Source: Verrucomicrobiota bacterium (GTDB taxonomy: Bacteria > Verrucomicrobiota > Verrucomicrobiia > Limisphaerales > J093). Taken from it: a stretch of 52,579 nucleotides of DNA. Positions within the stretch are counted from its first letter, which is position 1; each line of letters starts with the position of its first letter. The stretch covers positions 1 to 52,579 of the forward strand of contig JAKQDD010000157.1 in assembly GCA_029556615.1 (NCBI GenBank), in the 5' to 3' direction. The notes beneath the pieces were generated by a model. It was not told the DNA's origin, made no database searches, and saw nothing but the letters and a program-made list of their open reading frames with translations. Of the stretch, positions 26,666-35,097 are shown one piece after another. Position numbers and translations under genes: made by a program.

Positions 26666-29600
26666 ATGCGTCCGATGACCCATGCGCGCTGGATTCTGCG
26701 GAGTCTGGCATTTCATGGGCGGGGGCATGTGGCGACGGGTTTGGGGGTGGCGGTGGCGGCGGCGGTGCTGGTCGGGGCGCTGGCCGTTGGGACCTCGGTG
26801 CGTTCGAGCCTCGAGCGGTTGGCGCTGCTGCGCCTGGGTCGGGTCCACCTTGCCGTGGCCACCGGCGAGCGCCTGTTCCGGGCGGATCTGGCGGGGGAAC
26901 ACCCTCTCCAGATGATCGCCCCGCCCGCGGCCGGCGGGGTGACCGCGCCCGGGGTTCCGTCGCAGAGACTGCAGCTCGCTCCGGCGCTGCGGTTGCCGGG
27001 AGTGGCGACGACGGCGGACGGAGGGGCGCGGGCGAACGAGGTGCAGGTGTTGGGGGTGGATCCGCGTTTTTGGGCCTTGGCGGACCGACCGGTTCTGCCC
27101 GGGGTGTCGGCACCGATTGCACCGGACGGAGTCGTGTTGGGTGCGCCTTTGGCCCGGCAGTTGCGGGTGCGCGAGGGCGACGAACTGATCCTGCGGGTGC
27201 AGAAGCCCTCGGCCCTGTCCCGGGACGCCCCGCTGACGCCGACGGAGGAGAGCGCGGTGGCGCTGCGGTTGCGGGTTCGGGCGATTGCGGATGACGGGGC
27301 GTTCGGGAGGTTTGGTCTGGCGGCCAACCAGGTTGCCGCGCTCAACGCGTTTGTGTCTTTGGCGGTGCTCCAGGCGCGGGTTGGGGCCACGGGCGGAGCG
27401 AATCTGCTGCTGGCAGGAATGCCGCCGCCGCCGGCTGCAGCTTCCGCCTTCGGATCGATCTCCGGCGTTTATCGGCCGCCCGTGATGCCGCCGGCCATGC
27501 TTCGGGAAGGGGCGCAGCGCGCGCTGCGATCCGCCTGGCAATTGGCGGACGCCGGTCTCGAGTGGAACGACGTGCCCGAATCAGGGGTGCTCGAATTGCG
27601 GAGCCCGCGGGTGTTTCTGGATGCCGCGTTGGGCGCGGTGGTGTGCGGCGAGAGCGGTGACACGAACTCGTTTCCGGCGCGGGTTCGGCGTCAGTTTCCC
27701 GCGCTGCGGATGACCGGCGTGCTGACGTACTTCGTCAATGAACTGCGGAGCGGCGATCGGGCGACGCCCTACTCGATGGTGACAGCGATTGGCGCGCCTG
27801 CCACGCCGGAGGATTTGGGTGACAACGAAATGCTGGTCAGCGAGTGGCTGGCCGAGGATCTGGCGGTCGGGCCCGGGGACGAGGTGACCTTGAAGTACTA
27901 TGTCGTGGGGGTGGGCCGGGAACTGACGGAGGCCACAGCCCGTTTCCGCGTGCGGGGGATCTACCCGAGAAACGCGCCGGGGATTGACCGTCATCTCATG
28001 CCGCAGTTTCCCGGGATGACGGCAGCCGACAACTGCCGGGACTGGGACACCGGGCTGCCGATCGACACGGGCCGGATCCGGGACAAGGATGAGCGGTATT
28101 GGGACGAGCAGCGAGGGACGCCCAAGGCTCTGATCACGCTCGAGGCCGGGCGGAAGCTTTGGGCCAACCGGTTTGGCGATCTTACCGCGGTCCGCTTCTA
28201 TGGTGCGTCGCCGGGCGTTACGTCATCGCGCGGCAGTGCCGTTGTCCCGCCGGTCTGGGCCGGTGCGGCGCGCAGCGGTTTGACTGCTCTGCTGCGGCAA
28301 CAGCTCGATCCGGCGGCGTTCGGGCTCCGCTTCGAGCCGGTTCGGGCGCAGGCTCTGGCTGCCAGCGCCCAGGGACAGGATTTCGGGCAGTTGTTCCTGG
28401 GTTTCAGTCTGTTTCTGATGGTAGCGGCGCTGTTGCTCATCGGGTTGCTCTTCCAGTTCGGGGTGGAGCAGCGAGCCATCGAGGTGGGAACGTTGCTGGC
28501 CTTGGGTTTTCGCGGGGGGCAGATCCGGGTTTTGTTGTGGGCGGAAGGGATGTGCGTGGCGCTTTTGGGCTGCGGAGCGGGGGCGTGGGCGGGCATTGCG
28601 TATGCGCGGGCGATGCTGCACGGGCTCTCGACGGCGTGGTCAGACGCCGTGGGCGGTGCGTCGGTGGCCTATCATGCGGATTGGCGGCCCTTGGCCCTCG
28701 GGGTGGCGGCGGCGTTGGGGGTGACGGCGGTTTCCATGGGACTGGCGTTAAGGCGCCAGGGCCGCCAACCGGCGCGCCAGTTGATGGCGAGCGGCGCCGA
28801 ACTCGAAGCGGCGCTCGAAGGGTCGATTGGGTTGGGCTCGCCAACAGCGGCGCGCGGCCGGCGGTTCTGGATCGCCTGCCTCGCGAGTTTGGGAGCGCTG
28901 CTGCTGGTCGGATTCGGCATCGGCGGCTCGCACCACCATTCGCCGGGTCTCTTTTTTGGTGCCGGGGGGTTGCTATGGGTTGCCGGGCTTGCGTGGGCCG
29001 GCGTTGTGCTGGGTCGGATCGCCCGTGCCACTGCGGACCGGCGATTGACCGTTGGGCAGCTCGGGGTGCGCAGCGTGACGCGCCGACCCCGGCGCAGTCT
29101 GGCCGTCATTGGGCTGCTGGCCGCCGGCAGTTTCCTCATTGTGGCGATTGGCGTTTTCCGGCTGGACGCGGGTCGGGATGCGGACCGGCGGAGCTCTGGC
29201 ACGGGCGGGTTTGCTCTCGTGGGGCATTCGACGCAGCCCGTGCTCGAGGATTTGAACACCGGCAAGGGCCGGGAGAGCTACGGGCTGGATGCCGCGGCGC
29301 TTGCGGGGGTCGGCGTCGTCCCGTTCCGCGTCCGTGACGGCGACGAAGCGAGTTGTCTGAACCTGAACCGTGCGCAGCAGCCGCGGTTGCTGGGGGTGAA
29401 TCCCGGCGAACTGGCGCGGCGGGGCGCGTTCACGTTCGCGGCGGTGGCGCCAGGCCGTACGGTGTCGAACCCCTGGCTGTTGCTCGAGCGCGGTCCGGGT
29501 GCATCGGACGAGGTGCCGGCGATCGGCGATGCCGCGTCGATCACCTGGGCCCTGGGGAAAAGGGTGGGAGACACCGTGGACGTGACGGACGAGCGGGGTC

Positions 29601-30226
29601 AACTCCTCCGACTCCGGTTGGTGGCGGCGGTCGCGAATTCGATTCTCCAGGGGAACCTGATCATCGCGGAACAGGAGATGGCCCGGCGTTTTCCGAGTGT
29701 GGCGGGCCATCGGTTCTTTCTTGTCGACGTTCCGTCGGAAGGCAGAGACCGGGTTTCAGCGGAACTGACGCGGGCCTTGCGGGACCAGGGCCTCGAGCTG
29801 GTGTCGGCGGTCGAGCGATTGGCGGCGTTCAATGCGGTTCAGAATACGTATCTAGGGACGTTCCAGGCTCTTGGAGGGTTGGGACTGCTGCTGGGCAGCA
29901 TGGGGTTGGGGGTGGTGGTCCTGCGGAACGTCTGGGAGCGGCGCGGGGAACTGGCGGTGCTGCTGGCGATGGGTTGGCGTCCGGGAAGCCTGAGGCGTCT
30001 GGTGTTGATCGAGCACGGCGCGCTGCTCGGGTGCGGGCTGGCCGTTGGATTGACCGCTGCGACGGTGGCGGTGCTGCCGTCGCTGCTGACGCCGGGTGCG
30101 ACGGTTCCGCTGCGCTCGCTGAGCGCGACCCTGGCGGGTGTGCTGGTGAGCGGCGCCCTGTGGACATGGGGGGCGACGGTGCTCGCGCTGCGGGGACGGC
30201 TGCTGGACGCCTTGCGGAACGCGTGA
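26666..30226 (+). CDS. Large FtsX-domain ABC transporter permease (MacB/LolC-like, two-module)
   Basis: The 1186-residue protein has an N-terminal helix (about 22-44), a long periplasmic domain, and FtsX-type helices near 571-600, 625-650 and 674-695. A central helix pair lies near 735-755 and 765-785. Another helix (811-831) is followed by a second periplasmic domain and final helices near 1065-1085, 1110-1130 and 1150-1175. This is a duplicated permease, like the DUF214/YbbP group in which one chain carries both FtsX halves. The upstream ATPase gene supplies the motor. Its stop overlaps an ATG of the downstream frame (TGATG), and the secreted protein gene begins 30 bases on, so the three genes form one operon. 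Confidence 0.85.
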   Translation: MRPMTHARWILRSLAFHGRGHVATGLGVAVAAAVLVGALAVGTSVRSSLERLALLRLGRVHLAVATGERLFRADLAGEHPLQMIAPPAAGGVTAPGVPSQRLQLAPALRLPGVATTADGGARANEVQVLGVDPRFWALADRPVLPGVSAPIAPDGVVLGAPLARQLRVREGDELILRVQKPSALSRDAPLTPTEESAVALRLRVRAIADDGAFGRFGLAANQVAALNAFVSLAVLQARVGATGGANLLLAGMPPPPAAASAFGSISGVYRPPVMPPAMLREGAQRALRSAWQLADAGLEWNDVPESGVLELRSPRVFLDAALGAVVCGESGDTNSFPARVRRQFPALRMTGVLTYFVNELRSGDRATPYSMVTAIGAPATPEDLGDNEMLVSEWLAEDLAVGPGDEVTLKYYVVGVGRELTEATARFRVRGIYPRNAPGIDRHLMPQFPGMTAADNCRDWDTGLPIDTGRIRDKDERYWDEQRGTPKALITLEAGRKLWANRFGDLTAVRFYGASPGVTSSRGSAVVPPVWAGAARSGLTALLRQQLDPAAFGLRFEPVRAQALAASAQGQDFGQLFLGFSLFLMVAALLLIGLLFQFGVEQRAIEVGTLLALGFRGGQIRVLLWAEGMCVALLGCGAGAWAGIAYARAMLHGLSTAWSDAVGGASVAYHADWRPLALGVAAALGVTAVSMGLALRRQGRQPARQLMASGAELEAALEGSIGLGSPTAARGRRFWIACLASLGALLLVGFGIGGSHHHSPGLFFGAGGLLWVAGLAWAGVVLGRIARATADRRLTVGQLGVRSVTRRPRRSLAVIGLLAAGSFLIVAIGVFRLDAGRDADRRSSGTGGFALVGHSTQPVLEDLNTGKGRESYGLDAAALAGVGVVPFRVRDGDEASCLNLNRAQQPRLLGVNPGELARRGAFTFAAVAPGRTVSNPWLLLERGPGASDEVPAIGDAASITWALGKRVGDTVDVTDERGQLLRLRLVAAVANSILQGNLIIAEQEMARRFPSVAGHRFFLVDVPSEGRDRVSAELTRALRDQGLELVSAVERLAAFNAVQNTYLGTFQALGGLGLLLGSMGLGVVVLRNVWERRGELAVLLAMGWRPGSLRRLVLIEHGALLGCGLAVGLTAATVAVLPSLLTPGATVPLRSLSATLAGVLVSGALWTWGATVLALRGRLLDALRNA

Positions 30227-30255
30227 TGGTGCGGCAGAATGCAGGGGAGACTTGC

Positions 30256-30906
30256 ATGCGCAACCGACTCTTGATCTGGATGGTGACCGCCGGGATGAAC
30301 CTCGGAGTCTGGGCGGGAGAAACCCTGTTGTTCGAGGCCGACTTTAACAGCGCTCCTGTTGGCAGGGCGCCGGAAGGGATGCTGGTCCTGGACGGCGGGT
30401 TTGCCGTCGTGCGGGAGGGGGACCGCCAGTGGCTCGAGCTGCCGGGAGCCCCCCTCGAGACCTACGGAGTCCTGGCGGGTCCGACGGAGAAGGAGAATGT
30501 GGTGGTGCAAGCCCGCATCCGAGGGACGTCGCAGGGCCGTCGGCATCCGACTTTTGCCGTGGGGTTGGGCGGGTCTGGCGGTTATCGTCTCGAGGTGAGC
30601 CCCGGTCGAAGGACGATCGAGTTGCGCAAGGGCGATTTGGAGCTGGCGAGCGGTCCGTTCGAGTGGCGGTCGGGAACGTGGACGCTGCTGAGGCTTCAGG
30701 TGGTGAAGGCGGGTGAGCGCACGTGGCGGGTGCAAGGCAAGGCGTGGACGGAGGGAACCGCGGAACCGGCCGCCTGGGGGCTTAGCGTCGAGGAGTCTGC
30801 GGGGCCGCGGCCGGGCCGTGCGGCGCTCTGGGGCTGTCCTTTCTCGGGCAACCCGATCCAGTACGACGACCTGCGCGTGCTCCGCGTAGTGCCGGCCGGC
30901 ACATGA
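30256..30906 (+). CDS. Secreted protein, jelly-roll (LamG/DUF1080-like) fold predicted
   Basis: The 216-residue product has a signal peptide (MRNRLLIWMVTAGMNLGVWAG) and then a beta-rich domain. LLFEADFNSAPVGRAPEG opens it and the segments VVVQARIRGT, FAVGLGGSGGYRLEVSP and YDDLRVLRV look like strands of a concanavalin-like sandwich, as in sugar-binding or glycoside-linked domains. No catalytic motif was recognised. The ATG at 30256 has GGGGAGA six to twelve bases upstream, which favours it over the ATG at 30226. It is the third gene of the ABC transporter operon and could be its cargo or a partner. Confidence 0.7.
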   Translation: MRNRLLIWMVTAGMNLGVWAGETLLFEADFNSAPVGRAPEGMLVLDGGFAVVREGDRQWLELPGAPLETYGVLAGPTEKENVVVQARIRGTSQGRRHPTFAVGLGGSGGYRLEVSPGRRTIELRKGDLELASGPFEWRSGTWTLLRLQVVKAGERTWRVQGKAWTEGTAEPAAWGLSVEESAGPRPGRAALWGCPFSGNPIQYDDLRVLRVVPAGT

Positions 30907-30928
30907 GGTGGCGCCGGTCGGCTCGGGA

Positions 30929-31834
30929 TCACCTCTTGTTGCGAGGCTTGAAGGAGCTCCGGTTGCGGAACGAGAACGTCCGGTTAAGGAGCGAGTTGTA
31001 CAGCGACTCGAGTGCGCGGCACCCGCCTGGGAACCAATTGAGCATCCGGCGCTTGAGGGCAGGCAGGCTGATCGCGCTTCGGGTGGCCGGGGGCGGTCGT
31101 GGCGGTGTGCTGTTGGGGGTGCACCGGGCCCACGTGGAGACGTAGTCGCTCTGGTGGGGGGGGGGCGCGAACAGCGCGGTCTCGCGCACCTTGCGCGCCT
31201 GAACGAACAGCAGGCAGGGGAAGCGGTTGATCAGCAGCACCCGACGCCCGGTGCAGGCAGGGTCAGCCACGTCGTACCAGCGTCGCCTTGGGCCATACTC
31301 GACGGCCACCATCTGGTCGATCGCGAAGCCGTTCGCCGGTGAGAAGACACGGTGGAAGAGCTCCGGGCTGAACTGGTAGAAGCCGTGGCCGAAACAGTTG
31401 TTCGCCACGCTGAAGGTCAGGAAGTGACCGCCCACGCGGACCATCGAGAGGCAGTTCTCGAGGGCTGTCGGGAAATCAAAGACGTGCTCGAGGGTGCCGA
31501 GGTCGCACACGGCATCATACCTGAGCTTGAGGCGGTCCGGGACCGGGAGGTTGAGGTCATGGACGATCGTTGCGCCTTCGTAGTCCGAGACGTCCATGGT
31601 CTCGGCTTCCACCGCACCCAGGAGTTTCCAGAATGCGTCGGCATACTGCGGAGCGCCCGACTCCAGGAAGTTCGGGTGTTCATACTGGTTGATGTCGAAC
31701 TCCCGAAACAAGCGGTGGATTTCCGCCCGGCTCATGAAGAGCTCCTGCCGGCCGAGCGACAGACACCGGGCATAGGACACGCCGCGCGAGCGGGCTGTGA
31801 GCAGGAAGCGGGCACACTCAAGGTCAATACCCAT
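30929..31834 (-). CDS. SAM-dependent methyltransferase-like protein
   Basis: The 301-residue protein has a methyltransferase-like core late in the fold (YDAVCDLGTLEHVFDFPTAL, then GGHFLTFSVANN), which resembles Methyltransf_11/12 family members lacking a clear glycine-rich motif I. The N-terminal 90 residues (RCLSLGRQELFMSRAEIHRLFREF) and C-terminal basic tail (RNRTFSFRNRSSFKPRNKR) are unusual. Enzymes of this type are common in polysaccharide gene clusters. It lies downstream of another methyltransferase on the same strand, across a gap of about 350 bases. Confidence 0.65.
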   Translation of the reverse strand: MGIDLECARFLLTARSRGVSYARCLSLGRQELFMSRAEIHRLFREFDINQYEHPNFLESGAPQYADAFWKLLGAVEAETMDVSDYEGATIVHDLNLPVPDRLKLRYDAVCDLGTLEHVFDFPTALENCLSMVRVGGHFLTFSVANNCFGHGFYQFSPELFHRVFSPANGFAIDQMVAVEYGPRRRWYDVADPACTGRRVLLINRFPCLLFVQARKVRETALFAPPPHQSDYVSTWARCTPNSTPPRPPPATRSAISLPALKRRMLNWFPGGCRALESLYNSLLNRTFSFRNRSSFKPRNKR

Positions 31835-32181
31835 ACGCTGGCGTCCGGACACATGTGGCGGTCAAACCAGGACAGCCCCCACCGAGGCATCCCTCCGTCC
31901 GATGGGAAGAACCCCTGGCGAAAGACGTCACAAACAAACCCTAACCGCACTCTCCCGCGGAGAAATCGCTCGGGGACTGCCGGCGGCTTGCACGAGCAGC
32001 ACGCAGACAACAATTCTGGGTCCAAAGCCTTGCACACCGGCACGAGTGTGCAAGCGAATTCGCCGGACCCGGATCTTCGCCTGACGCCTGGGGCTCGAAC
32101 CGGTGCCATCGGCTCCAGGCCTCCCCTCGTTCCGCCGGGGATTCCCCATGAGCGAGGCGCGGGACAGGGGGGCGGAGAACC
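31835..32181. other. Intergenic gap with hairpin and repeat fragment
   Basis: About 350 bases without a credible gene. An inverted repeat, CTTGCACA at 32031 and TGTGCAAG at 32049, could form a hairpin but lacks a T run. A fragment GAGCGAGGCGCGG near 32152 matches the left end of repeat family A. A T-loop-like GGTTCGA on the minus strand near 32097 does not form a tRNA. Confidence 0.4.
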
Positions 32182-32934
32182 TCAAGCTTGGGGGATGGGG
32201 CGCTCGCCCGCTCGGAGAATGACCGCCACTTGTTCCTCGGTCCGGTGGTATCCGATGAACTCGAACGACAGGCCTGTGTCCGCCAGGAACTCCTGGAATG
32301 CGCGGTATTCGCCCTGCTCCCACTCGGGGTAGTTGAAGTACTCGTCGAAGACGATGACGGTTCCGGGGACGAGCCGATCTCGCAGCAACTGGAGAACAAC
32401 GCGGGCTGATGAGCAGAGGTCGCAGTCCACGTGCAGGAATGCGACCGTTCCGGCGTGTTCTGCAAGGAACGGGGGCAATGACTCGTGGAAGAGGCCCTTG
32501 ACGAGCGTGACATTGGGTCTGACCCGGGGGAGCGTGGGCATGGCGAAGAGTCCCTTGGCGCAGGTGTCACGCCAGCGTTCGGGCAGGCCTTCGAAGGAAT
32601 CGAAGCCGAACACCGTGTGGGTGGTCAGCTTCGCAAGCTGGTTGATCGTGCCACCGGTGAACACTCCGAACTCGAGGATGAGGCGATTGGCCGAGGCATC
32701 AGCGAGGCGGAAGGCCCGGGCCAACAACGCGGACCGGGATCGGACGGAGTCCACATGGCGCATGTGGCGCTCGATGTAATCCACGGTGGTGATCAGGGCA
32801 CGCCGCTGTCGCTCGACCAGGATATCCTTCGCTGCCAGGTGCTGCAGGAAGGAGAGCAGGGGTTGCGCGACACCGCTGACGCAGCGATAGAGCCCGACAA
32901 GGAGCTGTTTGAATCGGAACAGGAGAAGGTTCAT
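32182..32934 (-). CDS. TylF-like class I methyltransferase
   Basis: The 250-residue protein has LILEFGVFTGGTINQLA near residue 86 (glycine-rich SAM site), FGFDSFEGLPERWRDT near 108, the acidic FLHVDCDLCSSARVVL and VIVFDEYFNYPEWEQGE. This pattern belongs to the TylF/macrocin-O-methyltransferase-like family. Many members are found next to glycan or lipopolysaccharide genes. The membrane protein gene upstream ends 10 bases before its start, so they are probably one operon. Confidence 0.78.
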   Translation of the reverse strand: MNLLLFRFKQLLVGLYRCVSGVAQPLLSFLQHLAAKDILVERQRRALITTVDYIERHMRHVDSVRSRSALLARAFRLADASANRLILEFGVFTGGTINQLAKLTTHTVFGFDSFEGLPERWRDTCAKGLFAMPTLPRVRPNVTLVKGLFHESLPPFLAEHAGTVAFLHVDCDLCSSARVVLQLLRDRLVPGTVIVFDEYFNYPEWEQGEYRAFQEFLADTGLSFEFIGYHRTEEQVAVILRAGERPIPQA

Positions 32935-32944
32935 GCACGCATCA

Positions 32945-33448
32945 TCAGCATGGAATCAGCGACGCCGCGAGGAGTGCGACACCCCAAGAGAGGCACCACG
33001 GCAGACGGAAGATCTCGATGGGAGCGCCGACCGAGACCAGTTCGCTCGAGTACCATCGCGGCCAAAGGAGGCGCCGCCAGCGGTCGGACGATCGGCTCCA
33101 GAGCCAGGGCCCGATCCCGTCCGCGGGCTTGGTGACATACGGGCTCGCAACTGCCGCCAAGCAGAAGGCGGCGGCCGTCGGCCAGAATCCGGAGGTGACA
33201 ATCCCGTTGACGACAGCGGCCAACGGCAGGACGTGGCAGGCGAGGATGAGGAGGGCCATGGGGATCCGCAGCTGGCCAGGGCGCCCGGACGGCCCCGGAG
33301 CGAGTCGTTCGAGCATCCATGTCGGGAAGTACTCCCACCACGTGAGCGGGTCCTTCAGGACGCTGCTCAGGTGGCGCGACGATCGGAAGGCCGCGAGCGC
33401 GAATGCCAGCGTTGCGGTCAGAAGCGCATATTGCCAGGCGCGATCCAT
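32945..33448 (-). CDS. Small integral membrane protein, unknown function
   Basis: The 167-residue protein has an N-terminal helix (YALLTATLAFALAAF), two more near residues 60-85 and 95-115, and a last one near 145-163. It has no recognised motif. The ATG at 33448 is the first methionine with a membrane-protein-like context. An upstream extension is possible but is glycine- and proline-rich. It precedes the TylF-like gene by 10 bases. I do not recognise the family. Confidence 0.5.
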   Translation of the reverse strand: MDRAWQYALLTATLAFALAAFRSSRHLSSVLKDPLTWWEYFPTWMLERLAPGPSGRPGQLRIPMALLILACHVLPLAAVVNGIVTSGFWPTAAAFCLAAVASPYVTKPADGIGPWLWSRSSDRWRRLLWPRWYSSELVSVGAPIEIFRLPWCLSWGVALLAASLIPC

Positions 33449-33668
33449 GCCAGTTTTGGGTCTGCTGATCACCCACGCTGTGTCGCCGATGCCGCGGAGG
33501 GGTCCCTCATCTTGCCCTCCAGGGGTGGACTTTCGCCGATCCTGAGGGTGCTGTCCACTTGGAACCAAGGACCCGGATCCTCCTCCAGCGCCTGTGGCTT
33601 GGATGGTCGCCATCGGTTCCTGGCGGGCCCTGGCCTCGAGCGGCGCGTGCGTTGTCGGCTCCGGGGTG

Positions 33669-33698
33669 GCCCGCCCGATCGCGGGCGGGCTTGTTTTT
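33669..33698 (+). terminator. Intrinsic terminator-like hairpin upstream of the DUF6580 gene
   Basis: A 9-bp all-GC stem (GCCCGCCCG at 33669-33677, CGGGCGGGC at 33682-33690) is followed by TTGTTTTT. It lies 28 bases before the GTG start of the DUF6580 gene and follows no plus-strand gene. Its position suggests a leader attenuator rather than an ordinary operon end. Confidence 0.65.
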
Positions 33699-33726
33699 CC
33701 CTGGCGGGCGCGTATGCTGGGGCCCT

Positions 33727-34338
33727 GTGAAACTGAAGCAGGGGATTCCGATTCTTCTCCTGGCCTTGTTTGCCGTATCGCGAGTGCCCGGGCTTCTGCC
33801 GCACAATTTCAGTGCGGTATACGGTTTTCTCTTTTGTGCCGGGATCTGTTTCCGGGGCGGGTGGATGGCCTGGGTGCCGCTGGCGGTGATGCTGGTGACG
33901 GACGTGCTGTTGAACTGGCACTACGGCGCGGCATGGTTGCGGTGGGAGATGCTCGGCAATTACGCGGCGTACCTGGGGATCCTGGGATTGTCGCGGTTGT
34001 TCAGCCGGAAGTCCTCGTGGCTGTCGTTGCTGGGCGGCGGCGTGCTGGGGGCGATCTTGTTCTATCTGATCACGAACACGGCCTCCTGGCTGTTTGACGC
34101 GGCTTACGCCAAGAACCTTGCGGGTTGGATCCAGGCGTTGACGACCGGTCACCCGGGATTGCCTCCCACCTGGGAGTTCTTCCGCAGCACCCTGCTGAGC
34201 GGCGGGTTGTTCACCGGCCTGTTTGCGGGCGCCATGAAGCTGGGGGAAGCCGCCGAACCCCAGGAGCAGGAGGCGCCCGAGGAGGAGGGGGAGGAAGAAC
34301 CCGAGCCGGCCGTGGAACCTGAGGAGGCGAAGGTTTGA
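33727..34338 (+). CDS. DUF6580 family membrane protein
   Basis: The 203-residue protein has five predicted membrane helices. It starts VKLKQGIPILLLALFAVSR, then LLPHNFSAVYGFLFCAGICF and MLVTDVLLNWHYG, a PN-F-A and TD-x-LL pattern typical of the DUF6580 proteins common in Verrucomicrobiota and Bacteroidota. The C-terminal 35 residues are acidic and proline-rich (EEEGEEEPEPAVEPEE). Function is unknown. A transport role of the ECF-S component type has been suggested for similar small proteins, but nothing here shows it. GTG is used as start because it gives a clean N-terminal helix. Confidence 0.75.
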   Translation: MKLKQGIPILLLALFAVSRVPGLLPHNFSAVYGFLFCAGICFRGGWMAWVPLAVMLVTDVLLNWHYGAAWLRWEMLGNYAAYLGILGLSRLFSRKSSWLSLLGGGVLGAILFYLITNTASWLFDAAYAKNLAGWIQALTTGHPGLPPTWEFFRSTLLSGGLFTGLFAGAMKLGEAAEPQEQEAPEEEGEEEPEPAVEPEEAKV

Positions 34339-34413
34339 CCCGGTCAGGGACGGCGGCGGCCCTGTCTTGTGTGGGCTGCTGCGTTGGCTGTCGTGCGCAG
34401 CCCCTTGGACCCC

Positions 34414-34498
34414 TGGCGAGGCGCGGAGGAGAGGGTGGGCAAGCACAGCAGGGTCTTTATGAGCCTGAGAACTCGACCGGGTCTGAGGTGCGCTTTGC
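34414..34498 (+). repeat. Family A dispersed palindromic repeat, copy A3
   Basis: The element begins GGCGAGGCGCGG (34414) and ends with a diverged GAGGTGCGCTTTGC. Its interior CACAGCAGGGTCTTTATGAGCC is nearly identical to copy A4. It overlaps the 5' end of the metallophosphoesterase gene. Confidence 0.75.
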
Positions 34499-34956
34499 TG
34501 GGAATCCTCGCCGACACCCACAACGTCCTGGATCCGCGGATTGCGGGGATTTTCGCGGGGGTGGACCGGATTGTTCATGCGGGGGACATTGGACTGCCGT
34601 GGGTGCTGCGGGAGTTGGAAGCGATGGCGCCTCTCATCGCGGTGACCGGCAACACGGACTTCGGGTTGGCCTGTCGCGAGACCGAAGTGTTCGAGGTTGG
34701 GAGGCACCGGTTTCTGGTGCATCACATCGTCGATCCCCACCGGCCCTCGCCGGTCGTGGTTCAGCTGCTCGAGCGGCATCGGCCGGACGTTGTGGTGTTT
34801 GGCCACACGCATCGGCCGTTCTGCGAGCGGGTCGACGGCGTGCTGTACGTGAACCCGGGATCGGCGGGAAGGCCGAGGATGGAGGCGTCCTGCCAGGTGG
34901 CGGTGATGGAGGTGGGGGTCTCGGATCTGGACGTGCGGCAATGCCTGTTGGATTGA
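34459..34956 (+). CDS. Metallophosphoesterase (YfcE/MJ0936-like phosphodiesterase)
   Basis: The 165-residue protein has the calcineurin-like metal-site motifs: GILADTHNVL (D-x-H), HAGDIG (GD), TGNTDF (GNxD), VFGHTHRPF (GHTH) and VNPGSAG. The family contains phosphodiesterases of cyclic nucleotides or small phosphate esters, and substrates are generally unknown. The ATG at 34459 lies inside repeat A3, so the first 12 residues (MSLRTRPGLRCA) are repeat-derived. The conserved domain begins at the TTG codon at 34495, which could be the original start. It lies about 120 bases downstream of the DUF6580 gene. Confidence 0.83.
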   Translation: MSLRTRPGLRCALLGILADTHNVLDPRIAGIFAGVDRIVHAGDIGLPWVLRELEAMAPLIAVTGNTDFGLACRETEVFEVGRHRFLVHHIVDPHRPSPVVVQLLERHRPDVVVFGHTHRPFCERVDGVLYVNPGSAGRPRMEASCQVAVMEVGVSDLDVRQCLLD

Positions 34957-35066
34957 CGGCGCGCCACGATTGGGGGCCGCGGGCGGTCTGCAGCTTTGGG
35001 CGCCGGCCGCGACGGGTCGACTTCCCGGGCCGCCCTCGTCGCGGGGGGGTGCAGACCGGGTCAGAA

Positions 35067-35087
35067 GCCGCGGGCGCTGACCGCGGC
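35067..35087. terminator. Hairpin between convergent genes (metallophosphoesterase and mlaD)
   Basis: A 7-bp stem (GCCGCGG at 35067-35073, CCGCGGC at 35081-35087) lies in the 141-base gap between two converging genes. There is no T run on either strand, so it is at best a weak bidirectional terminator. Confidence 0.35.
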
Positions 35088-35097
35088 TCGCCGCGCC

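Noticed and set aside
25889..27541. A 550-codon minus-strand open frame opposite the ABC ATPase and permease
   Set aside because: Antisense to Walker A/B and signature motifs; its own product is Arg/Gln/His-rich without any domain.
32080..32130. tRNA-like T-loop (GGTTCGA on the minus strand)
   Set aside because: The flanking bases do not form a T stem, acceptor stem or anticodon arm.
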